Source: UBA4655 sp964585575
GTDB taxonomy: Bacteria > Planctomycetota > Planctomycetia > Pirellulales > UBA1268
Assembly (NCBI GenBank): GCA_964585575.1
Contig: CAZPEM010000132.1
Coordinates: 1 to 9,061, forward strand
Length of the DNA stretch: 9,061 bases
Direction: 5' to 3'
Position numbers and translations under genes: made by a program
In this document: piece by piece, positions 1-6,725 of the stretch
How the letters are laid out: each line of letters starts with the position of its first letter
Position numbering within the stretch: position 1 is the first letter of the stretch
Notes under the pieces: model-generated
Databases searched by the model: none
Seen by the model: the letters and a program-made list of their open reading frames with translations, nothing else
Told to the model about the DNA's origin: nothing

Positions 1-725
<725 letters not shown>

Positions 726-730
726 CAATT

Positions 731-735
731 CCTCT
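731..735 (-). promoter_or_regulatory. Ribosome binding site for gmd
   Basis: AGAGG on the minus strand, 5 nt before the GTG at 725. It supports this GTG over any codon further upstream in the open frame. Confidence 0.5.
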
Positions 736-828
736 GCTTTCTTGTCGATTCTCTCGATGGAGCGGGGCCACGGCGATCGGAGCCGCTCCGGCGACGGCCT
801 GAAACCTTACCGCGCTCGATCGCCACGA

Positions 829-1611
829 TCATCCCCCCGCTGCCGGCGGTACAGCCCCAGCTGCCGGCGGTATAGCTTGCACGGCCTCTGTGCCGGCGGA
901 CGTTTTCGCCGGCGAGCCGGCCGCCTCCGGCTCCGCGGCGGGCTTCGCGTCGGCGACCGCGAGCGACCGGTCGATCTCCGGGAGCAGTGAGGCCAGAAAG
1001 TCATTGCACGCGGCCAGCGCACGGGCCTTCGGGGTGCGGGTTTCGTCGATGATCGCGTAGAGCTTGTTCACCGAAGCCGCCCCGGCCAACTCGATCCGGG
1101 CGATCTGCGGCGCCACCCACTTCCCATCCACGCCGTAGGTCCAATAGATCCGCAGCGTCGTGCCGCCCTTGCGAAAGGTGCCCGTGAAGGTGTCGGCGGT
1201 GCGGCCATCTTCGAGTTCAATGCTCTGCCGGTGTTCGGCCTCGGCGATCTCGAAGCCGGCGCCCGGGTAGCAGCGGTCGGGCGTGTGGCCGGAGGCATCG
1301 TGCGGGGTGGCGCACACCACGAACGCGGAAACCTGTTCCTTCGTGTCGATGTTGCGGAACAACCGCGAGACGTGTCCCACGGCGCCGGCCCGCTCGAGCT
1401 CCTTCGGATCTCCCTCGATATCCTGCACGTATTCCCAGTTGCCGAATCGAATCGGAAAACGCTTCTCGAGCAGGTCCGCCGCCTCGGCGAGTTCCGCCTT
1501 CACGTTCCGGCCGGTCCAACGGTCGGTCCAGACACCCTGGACCACGGTCACGCCTCCCACGAGGGCGACCCCGAGCAGGAGCGTCACGAAGCCCGACACG
1601 GAAATCTTCAT
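829..1611 (-). CDS. EpsI-like (DUF3485) exosortase-associated protein
   Basis: A 260-residue protein with one N-terminal hydrophobic segment (about residues 6-27), so probably membrane-anchored with the bulk outside the cytoplasm. Residues about 50-215 fit the EpsI/DUF3485 family found beside or fused to exosortases. The best landmark is HTPDRCYPGAGF at 109-120, matching the family's H-x-P-x-x-C-x-P-x-x-G-aromatic pattern with the single conserved Cys at 114. A WTYG-containing strand follows at 157-160. The family's biochemical function is not established; it is linked genetically to exosortase-dependent sorting and polysaccharide export. Beyond about residue 220 the protein becomes an Ala/Pro/Gly-rich tail ending in a duplicated heptapeptide (PPAAG core). 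The ATG at 1611 is well supported by AAGGAGG 7 nt upstream. It lies downstream of wzc across a repeat array and an assembly gap, and upstream of gmd. Family assignment is from motif recognition only. Confidence 0.83.
   Translation of the reverse strand: MKISVSGFVTLLLGVALVGGVTVVQGVWTDRWTGRNVKAELAEAADLLEKRFPIRFGNWEYVQDIEGDPKELERAGAVGHVSRLFRNIDTKEQVSAFVVCATPHDASGHTPDRCYPGAGFEIAEAEHRQSIELEDGRTADTFTGTFRKGGTTLRIYWTYGVDGKWVAPQIARIELAGAASVNKLYAIIDETRTPKARALAACNDFLASLLPEIDRSLAVADAKPAAEPEAAGSPAKTSAGTEAVQAIPPAAGAVPPAAGG
835..876 (-). repeat. Two 21-bp in-frame tandem repeats at the 3' end of the epsI-like gene
   Basis: Two adjacent 21-bp units (876-856 and 855-835, minus strand) differ at two positions. 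They encode AIPPAAG and AVPPAAG just before the terminal Gly and stop. The invariant core is TACCGCCGGCAGC. This looks like a recent short duplication in a low-complexity tail. Confidence 0.75.
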
Positions 1612-1618
1612 CGTTCAC

Positions 1619-1625
1619 CCTCCTT
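1619..1625 (-). promoter_or_regulatory. Strong ribosome binding site for the epsI-like gene
   Basis: AAGGAGG on the minus strand, 7 nt before the ATG at 1611. It fixes the start and shows that this gene can be translated independently of the repeat array upstream. Confidence 0.85.
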
Positions 1626-1637
1626 CCGTTTTTTCGT

Positions 1638-1706
1638 GTCGCCCCGTGGCACCATGTATCGCCATGGCACAGTGTGTCGCCGTGGAACAGTGTATCGCCG
1701 TGGAAC
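1638..1706. repeat. 18-bp tandem repeat array, left side of gap
   Basis: Nearly four copies of an 18-bp unit, plus-strand consensus GTATCGCCGTGGAACAGT, begin at 1638, 1656, 1674 and 1692. The last is cut by the N run after 15 bases. Copies next to the gap match the consensus almost perfectly, while those at 1638 and 1656 are increasingly diverged (CAC for AAC, CCA for CCG, CAT for AGT). This is the pattern of an array that expands internally and decays at its edge. The unit is a multiple of three and has no stop in any of six frames. Confidence 0.9.
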
Positions 1707-1806
1707 NNNNNNNNNNNNNNNNNNNNNNNNNNNNNNNNNNNNNNNNNNNNNNNNNNNNNNNNNNNNNNNNNNNNNNNNNNNNNNNNNNNNNNNNNNNNNN
1801 NNNNNN
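1707..1806. other. Assembly gap of 100 Ns inside the repeat array
   Basis: Exactly 100 Ns, the conventional placeholder for a gap of unknown size. The same 18-bp repeat lies on both sides, so the break was probably caused by an array too long for the reads. Its true length cannot be inferred from this window. Confidence 0.97.
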
Positions 1807-1839
1807 TCGCCGTGGAACAGTGTATCGCCGTGGAACCAG
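1807..1839. repeat. 18-bp tandem repeat array, right side of gap
   Basis: A copy missing its first codon (1807-1821) and one nearly full copy (1822-1839) of the same 18-bp unit as at 1638-1706. Both match the consensus exactly except the last triplet (CAG for AGT), which marks the array edge. The edge lies 3 nt beyond the wzc stop codon. With the left part, the array fills nearly the whole wzc-epsI spacer. Confidence 0.9.
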
Positions 1840-1842
1840 GCA

Positions 1843-4083
1843 TCAGGTCGGCAGCGGCGAGGCGTAGAGCCTCCGCGGCCCCGATTCCTTCACGCCGTTG
1901 ATGACCGTCCCCACGACGCGGATGCCGACCGCCCGCAGCCGCTCGATCGCGGCATTGACGTTCGGAACGCTGCTGGAATCCTTGAGGGCGGTCACGATCG
2001 CGATGTCGCTCTGCTGTCCGAGCAGCAGGGCGTCGGCGAAGGCGAGCACCGGCCCGGCGTCGATCACGACATGATCGAACGACTCGCGGAGCTGCTTGAA
2101 GGCCTTGCCAAGCTCGGGCCTGGAGAGCGCCGTCACCGCCGCGTAGTCGCACTGTCCGGCGGTCATCGCGAAGAGTCCCTCGATGGCGGTGGGCTGGATG
2201 GCCTCGTCCACCGAGATTTCCCCGCGGAGCAGTTCGGAGAGCCCAGTTCCGATTTCGAGCTCGAGGGCGAGGTGAACGTTCGGGTGCCGAAGGTCGCCGT
2301 CGAGCAGGAGCGTTCGCTTGTCGGAACGGGCCAGGCTGGCGGCGAGCCGTGAGGCGACGGTCGTCTTGCCCTCCTGTTCCACGGCGCTCGTCACGAGGAT
2401 CACCTTCGGTGGCTGCCTGCCCGCCTGCAGGACGAGCGTGCGAATGGCATCCATGCTCTCGGCAACGACCGCCTCGCTGGCCGACCTGCGGCTGCGACTG
2501 AGCTTCGGCAGCGTTCCCAGCACGCGGATGCCGACCCGCTGCGTCATCTCCTCCGGGGAGCTGAGACGATTGCGGATGTATTCGAGGAGAACGATTCCGC
2601 CTCCGCCGGCCACGAACGCCGCGCCGCCGGCGAGGATGGACATCATCATTCGAGCGAGCTGGTCGCTGCCGCCGGGCACGCTTGCCTCCTCCATGAGCGT
2701 GACCCGATTCGGCATCGAAAGGTCGATCGACGTCGTCTCGAGCTCGTTGCCGATCCGATCGGTGACGCTCTGCAGGTTCGCGATCTCGCTTTTTCGAAGT
2801 TCGAGATCGGCGTTGAGATTGCCGAGCACGGTCACGTCGTTGGCGACCTTGTCGTACTGCACCTTCGTTTCCGCGAACTCGGCGGCGATGATCTTGCGCC
2901 GCAGCTGGAGCAGGGCGGGGCTCTCCCGAGTTCGCCCGGCCTGATCTCCGCGTGTGTCCAGGGCGAGCTGGCTGGCGATCGTGGGCCGAAGCTCCGCCTT
3001 CCGAAGGTCGATCCGCTCGACGACCTCGTTCCGCTGGGCTCGCAGCCGCTTCACGACAGGCTCGTTGGCGCCGCGGGCGCTCCGCTGCTCCTGCAGGGCG
3101 ATCTGCTGATCGATTTCATTCCGCTGCTGATTGAGCGAAACGATGTCCGGGTCCCGGGCGATGGTCGCCTCGATGATTTCCTCGGGGATGAGCGTGTCGG
3201 CGCCGTTCTTGGCGTTTTGGCGGGCCTCGTTCATGGCCAGCTCCATGTCGATCGAAGTGATGTCCCGCTGGAGTTGCGTCATCTGGGACCGAAGGGTCCC
3301 GAGGTGATCGAGCAGCAGGCTTCGCTGGGTCGCCACTTCCGACGAATCGCGGGTGCCAAGCTCACGGGCGAGATTCTGGAACGTCTCCCTCCGTTGCCGC
3401 AGTTCGGCCTGGTTTTCCTTGTGCTTCCGCTCCAGGATCTCGCGACGGCCGAGTCGGTCGGCTCGATCCTTGTTGACGACGTCCTCCAGATAGGCGCTCG
3501 TGACGGCGTTGACGACTCGGGTCACGTCCTGGGCAAACTTGCCCCTCAGCTTGATCAGCAGCACCTGTGACTCTGCTGGAGCGACCACCTGCAGGGAGTT
3601 CTGAAGCCAGCCGACCGGATCCTCGACCTCCTTGAATATCGACAGTTCCGCGATCCCGGGCCGCCGCAGGGCCGACGTCAGCACGAACGGGCTCTTGATC
3701 ACCTGCAGCTGCGTCTTGCGGAAAGATTCATACTCGCCGCCGCCGCCGCCGGCGGCGCCCGTGAGCATGCCTCCGCCGCCGCCGATTCGCAGCCAAGCCA
3801 CCGCCTCATAGCCCCGCGGGAGAAACAGCCACGTGACCACCGCCGCGGCCGTTCCGAGCAGGAGGCCGACCACGATCGACGACAGCCAGCGGCGTCGAAA
3901 AGAATGCCACACCCGCAGGTAGTCGATACCGCCGGCGAGAGGATCTTCGGCACGGCCGAACGGGCCATGGCTCGGGGGCTGGTAGGGAGCGATCGCCGTC
4001 TCGCGGACCATGAGCGTCCCGGTCGCAGCGGCCGGCTGGTTCTGCGAATCGGGCGCGTCCATGGCGGAGGTGGCGTCACTCAT
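1843..4083 (-). CDS. Wzc-like polysaccharide co-polymerase with BY-kinase domain
   Basis: Inner-membrane protein that sets chain length and couples polymerisation to export of a surface polysaccharide. From the ATG at 4083 it has 746 residues, normal for a fused Wzz-plus-kinase protein. Order of parts: a disordered cytoplasmic N-terminus; first membrane helix at about 67-88; a Wzz/GNVR periplasmic part with a glycine-rich stretch at 101-116 and long coiled coil from about 200 to 450; second helix at about 481-501; then a P-loop kinase. Walker A is SAVEQEGKTT (566-575, Lys 573), Walker A' is LLLDGDLRHP (592-601), Walker B is VVIDAGPVLAFAD (672-684). The tail has a single Tyr (740) rather than the tyrosine cluster usual for BY-kinases, so autophosphorylation of a cluster is doubtful. 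Start choice: a GTG at 4113 would add 10 residues. Neither start has a convincing Shine-Dalgarno sequence; the ATG gives the more natural N-terminus. It lies 320 nt downstream of the exosortase gene, same strand. Confidence 0.93.
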   Translation of the reverse strand: MSDATSAMDAPDSQNQPAAATGTLMVRETAIAPYQPPSHGPFGRAEDPLAGGIDYLRVWHSFRRRWLSSIVVGLLLGTAAAVVTWLFLPRGYEAVAWLRIGGGGGMLTGAAGGGGGEYESFRKTQLQVIKSPFVLTSALRRPGIAELSIFKEVEDPVGWLQNSLQVVAPAESQVLLIKLRGKFAQDVTRVVNAVTSAYLEDVVNKDRADRLGRREILERKHKENQAELRQRRETFQNLARELGTRDSSEVATQRSLLLDHLGTLRSQMTQLQRDITSIDMELAMNEARQNAKNGADTLIPEEIIEATIARDPDIVSLNQQRNEIDQQIALQEQRSARGANEPVVKRLRAQRNEVVERIDLRKAELRPTIASQLALDTRGDQAGRTRESPALLQLRRKIIAAEFAETKVQYDKVANDVTVLGNLNADLELRKSEIANLQSVTDRIGNELETTSIDLSMPNRVTLMEEASVPGGSDQLARMMMSILAGGAAFVAGGGGIVLLEYIRNRLSSPEEMTQRVGIRVLGTLPKLSRSRRSASEAVVAESMDAIRTLVLQAGRQPPKVILVTSAVEQEGKTTVASRLAASLARSDKRTLLLDGDLRHPNVHLALELEIGTGLSELLRGEISVDEAIQPTAIEGLFAMTAGQCDYAAVTALSRPELGKAFKQLRESFDHVVIDAGPVLAFADALLLGQQSDIAIVTALKDSSSVPNVNAAIERLRAVGIRVVGTVINGVKESGPRRLYASPLPT

Positions 4084-4403
4084 GAATTCGTTTCGGCCCG
4101 GCGGGAATCTCACCCGTTGCGAAGTCTACGACATTCGTTGCATCGCAGACTTCCCACTGATCGCGTTCCGGGGCGACCTGGCTCCTGCCGCTGCTCGGAT
4201 TCCTCTCGATACTTTAACGAATTCTCGCGGCGATTTCCCGATGCTCGCCGGCCGCGGGTTTATTTTGCCTCGGGCGGTCGCCGTGGCGGGACATTTGAGC
4301 GGAAAATCTGCCGCTTGTGCCGATTCCGCGGGCTCGCGCCCCCGTTGTCCCTCGCGGCCCCGTTTGTCCAATGGGGACATCATCCGCGGCGAACGCGGCG
4401 GAG
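4084..4403. other. Non-coding spacer between exosortase and wzc-like genes
   Basis: 320 bp without a credible gene; short open frames here have arginine-rich shadow composition. It contains two relatively AT-rich islands, around 4207-4222 (ACTTTAACGAATTCT) and 4258-4268 (GTTTATTTTGC), which would suit a separate minus-strand promoter for wzc. I see no clear -35/-10 pair and no sigma-54 type GG-N10-GC element. A leader or promoter role is inference from length and base composition. Confidence 0.5.
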
Positions 4404-5612
4404 CTAACTCTGCCGACGCTGCCGGTCATGAGGGACCTGCGAGCCCGGCGACCCCTGAAGCGGCTGCGCTGGAGTCCGAGGCGGAACGATCGGCGGCGGT
4501 GGGGCGAAAGCCTGTTGGGGCTTCAGTGGAACCGGCGGTTGCGGGACTCTTCCGGACGCTGGATTCGGGATCGGCAGCGGCCCCTTCCCGGCCTGGGTGC
4601 CACCGCCGGGAAGCAAGGTGGCCGGCGCCGCGGGCCTCGTCGCAACCGGCCGCTGTGACGGCGTCTGACCAGTTGACGTGATCGGCGCCAGTTCGCCGCT
4701 CTCCGTGAAGAAGAGCTTGGCGAGCGTCTGCTGGAGCAGGAAGAGCATCCCAAGGGCCAGCGGCATCATCACCCAGCCGGCGAGGTCGTGGAAGACCATC
4801 TCGGCGACCTCCGAGCTCGCGATCTGGTAGAGCAGGCCGGTGACGGTGATCCGGATCGAGTTCACGATCAGGGCGATCGGAATGGCGCTCGCGATGACCA
4901 CCACGTTCTCCCACCAATCGCGATCGCCCAGCATGACGAGCGCCACCGAGAGCGCGACGAAGATGGTGAGCATCCGCAGCCCGCTGCATGCGTCGACCAC
5001 GCCGAGGTGCATGTCGCCAAGGACGATCTGGTTGCCCTCGCGGTAGGCGTCGAGGCCGAGCGTCTGCAACGCGTAGGTGCTCACGATCGTGGCGAGGGTC
5101 TGCAGCGGCCCGAGAAGGTAGCGGGTAGCCTCGTCGGGCAGTGGGAACATGAAGATCAGGAACGCGATCGGCGCCCATGCCCAGCGAAACATCCGCCACC
5201 CACCCACCATCAGGAAGACACCGGCGACGGCCGGGACGAACGTGTACATGTCGATGGTGACGATTCGGTAGCGGGCCACAGCCAGCCGCAGGGCGAAAGA
5301 CGCGGCGAGCAGGCCGAGCCCCGCCATTCGTCCCGACAGGGCGATCTCGTCGGCGACGGGCTGCCGCCACCAGAAGAGCAGGCCGAGCGTGAACAGCGGC
5401 ACGATCCAGCCGTGCGAATACTGCGGGTTGTCCCAACTCGACCGCGCGTTGAGGAGCCCGGGCCAGTAGCTGTAGACGAGAAATCCCGTCAGGACGGCGA
5501 TCGCCGTCCATGCCGTCGCCTCCTCGGGCCTGCGGAGGGCATTGAGAAATTGCCGCAGCCTCCCCATGAAGGCCGTGATGAGTCCGGGGTCTTCCGCCGC
5601 GATCTGGTCCAT
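4404..5612 (-). CDS. Exosortase (transmembrane Cys protease/transpeptidase)
   Basis: Integral membrane enzyme of the exosortase/archaeosortase family, which recognises C-terminal tripartite sorting tags (such as PEP-CTERM) and processes proteins carrying them. The 402-residue product has about eight hydrophobic segments between residues 35 and 300. The family signatures are all present: NPQYSHGWIVP near 62-72, FMFPLPDE near 155-161, catalytic Cys 209 in DACSGLRML, Arg 254 in NSIRITVTGLL, and His 275 in FHDLAGW. The active site therefore appears intact. After about residue 304 it carries a roughly 100-residue Pro/Ala/Gln-rich tail, unusual next to compact exosortases of 270-300 residues. The ATG at 5612 is chosen because the open frame further upstream is only the antisense of the flippase-like gene; GGAG lies just 2 nt before it. 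It is first in a minus-strand set with wzc-, epsI-like and gmd genes. Exosortase subtype is not determined. Confidence 0.93.
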   Translation of the reverse strand: MDQIAAEDPGLITAFMGRLRQFLNALRRPEEATAWTAIAVLTGFLVYSYWPGLLNARSSWDNPQYSHGWIVPLFTLGLLFWWRQPVADEIALSGRMAGLGLLAASFALRLAVARYRIVTIDMYTFVPAVAGVFLMVGGWRMFRWAWAPIAFLIFMFPLPDEATRYLLGPLQTLATIVSTYALQTLGLDAYREGNQIVLGDMHLGVVDACSGLRMLTIFVALSVALVMLGDRDWWENVVVIASAIPIALIVNSIRITVTGLLYQIASSEVAEMVFHDLAGWVMMPLALGMLFLLQQTLAKLFFTESGELAPITSTGQTPSQRPVATRPAAPATLLPGGGTQAGKGPLPIPNPASGRVPQPPVPLKPQQAFAPPPPIVPPRTPAQPLQGSPGSQVPHDRQRRQS

Positions 5613-5627
5613 GGCTCCATCATATAC

Positions 5628-5670
5628 GGCCGCCAAGCGGCCTGCGGCCTCCCCGTGCCGAGGCCGCGGG
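5628..5670. promoter_or_regulatory. Two overlapping GC-rich dyads in the divergent exosortase/flippase spacer
   Basis: GGCCGC-CAA-GCGGCC (5628-5642) overlaps a longer inverted repeat at 5641-5670. The longer one has arms CCTGCGGCCTC and GAGGCCGCGGG around an 8-nt loop and pairs at ten of eleven positions, the other being a T-G. They share two bases, so the two folds compete. They lie between divergent start codons at 5612 (minus) and 5712 (plus). An operator, a leader hairpin or a transcription block are all possible; none is shown. A -10-like TATATGAT occurs on the minus strand near 5618-5625, very close to the exosortase ATG. Confidence 0.5.
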
Positions 5671-5711
5671 GCAGGCTGTGCCAGGCCGGCCCGATCGTGT
5701 ACCGTTCGGAA

Positions 5712-6701
5712 ATGGTTCAGCGCCCCCTTCACCCGGCCGCGAAGTTCGCCCTGCGGGTCGCGGCCACGCTGGGCCTGGCGTGGTTTCTGCTCCAGCGGAT
5801 CGAGCTGGATTCCCTCGGCAGCACGCTCCGCTCGCTCGACTGGCGGTGGTGGTTTCTCGGTCTCGCCGTCTCGCTCGCCGTCCAAGCCTTTGCCGGCTTC
5901 CGCTGGGCCAGGCTTGCCCGGCCGCTCGGCTTCGAATTCTCCGTCCCGTCGTTCGTGATGCGATTTTACGAGGGGTCTTTCTTCAGCCTCTGCCTGCCGA
6001 CGTCGATCGGGGGTGACTTCGTGAAGGCCTACCGCTTGAGCGACACGTCGCACGGCCGGCTGCTGGCCGGCTGCAGCGTCATCGCCGACAGGCTCACCGG
6101 CCTGGCGGCCCTCGGTGTGCTCGCCGGAACGACGATCGCCGCCCGCAGCTTCGCGCTTCCGGGCTGGGCGACCCTCTCCCTCGGCACGGTCCTGCTGGCC
6201 GCGGCGGCCTGGCTGTTCATGAAGGCCGTCGGCTCGCTCGACCGGTTCATCGAAGCGGTTCCCGAGCAGCACAAGGCGAGAGAATTTCTCTCGAATCTTC
6301 TGCCCTACCAAAAGCGGCCTCAGCTCATGGCCACGGCCGTCTTCTACAGCATGGTCGTTCAGGTCGGTGGCGTGGTGGGCGTGGCGCTCGTCGCCCGGGG
6401 CCTCGGCCTGACGGTTCCGCTCGGGGCGTGGTTCTACATCGTGCCGCTCGTGGCGCTGGCGATGGTGCTGCCCGTGAGCATCAGCGGAGTGGGTGTGCGG
6501 GAAGGAGGGCTCGTCTTCCTGCTCGCGCCGTTCGGAGTCTCGGCCGAACAGGCGGTCACGCTCGGCTTGCTTTGGTTTCTCACGAGCATCGTCGGCGGCC
6601 TTCTCGGCGGGATCGTCTTCCTCTTCGACGCCGCCCGGACCGGCCCGGCTGTGTCGGCCGACGCGGTGGTGTCGTCCGACCCGGCTGTGTCGTCCGACTG
6701 A
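5712..6701 (+). CDS. Flippase-like membrane protein (LPG synthase TM/UPF0104 family)
   Basis: A 329-residue polytopic membrane protein with about seven or eight hydrophobic segments. It belongs to the family related to the transmembrane half of lysylphosphatidylglycerol synthase (MprF) and AglD-type proteins, whose members are thought to move lipids or lipid-linked sugars. The family motifs are clear: LPTSIGGDFVKAYRL at 96-109, SVIADRLTGL at 122-131, and PVSISGVGVREGG at 254-266. There is no C-terminal LPG synthase catalytic domain, so it is the stand-alone form and no lipid-modifying activity should be assumed. The ATG at 5712 is chosen by the start of the hydrophobic core; only a weak GGAA precedes it, and an in-frame GTG at 5697 is possible. 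The last 18 residues are three repeats (PAVSAD, AVVSSD, PAVSSD). It is divergent from the exosortase and converges on the YgfZ-Nudix gene with 24 bp between stops. The neighbourhood suggests a role in envelope or polymer export, by inference. Confidence 0.9.
   Translation: MVQRPLHPAAKFALRVAATLGLAWFLLQRIELDSLGSTLRSLDWRWWFLGLAVSLAVQAFAGFRWARLARPLGFEFSVPSFVMRFYEGSFFSLCLPTSIGGDFVKAYRLSDTSHGRLLAGCSVIADRLTGLAALGVLAGTTIAARSFALPGWATLSLGTVLLAAAAWLFMKAVGSLDRFIEAVPEQHKAREFLSNLLPYQKRPQLMATAVFYSMVVQVGGVVGVALVARGLGLTVPLGAWFYIVPLVALAMVLPVSISGVGVREGGLVFLLAPFGVSAEQAVTLGLLWFLTSIVGGLLGGIVFLFDAARTGPAVSADAVVSSDPAVSSD
6645..6698 (+). repeat. Three in-frame 18-bp tandem repeats at the 3' end of the flippase-like gene
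   Basis: Units at 6645, 6663 and 6681 share the pattern with core GTGTCG(T/G)CCGAC. They encode PAVSAD, AVVSSD and PAVSSD directly before the TGA. Same period as, but different sequence from, the array at 1638-1839. The tail follows the last membrane helix and is probably an unstructured extension. Confidence 0.8.
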
Positions 6702-6708
6702 AGTCGGA
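6693..6708. terminator. Short hairpin over the flippase stop codon, between convergent genes
   Basis: TCCGAC-TGAA-GTCGGA forms a 6-bp stem with a 4-nt loop that includes the TGA of the flippase-like gene. It lies in the convergent junction with the YgfZ-Nudix gene, where a two-way terminator would be expected. No T tract follows on either strand, so intrinsic termination is only a possibility. Confidence 0.3.
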
Positions 6709-6725
6709 GCGGGCTTCCTCGAACC

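Noticed and set aside
1638..1839. CRISPR array
   Set aside because: Units are 18 bp and directly adjacent, with no spacers; no cas gene is nearby.
1231..2352. Open frames on both strands that cross the N gap
   Set aside because: They stay open only because the 18-bp unit has no stops and the Ns are read as sense. Most of their length is antisense to, or out of frame with, epsI-like and wzc genes.
4084..4113. GTG start for the wzc-like gene at 4113
   Set aside because: Possible, but it has no Shine-Dalgarno sequence and adds an atypical 10-residue N-terminus; kept only as an alternative.
4121..4153. Inverted repeat GAAGTCT/AGACTTC with a 19-nt spacer upstream of wzc
   Set aside because: A 7-bp match with a long loop is expected by chance at about this frequency in a 320-bp region.
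4788..5711. Long plus-strand open frame leading in frame into the flippase-like gene
   Set aside because: It is antisense to the exosortase with biased Asp/Glu/Arg/His composition; the membrane protein begins at 5712.
5613..6311. Upstream extension of the exosortase reading frame to a 635-residue protein
   Set aside because: The extension is antisense to the flippase-like gene and has shadow composition (Arg, Glu, Gly, Pro rich). The exosortase core starts naturally after the ATG at 5612.
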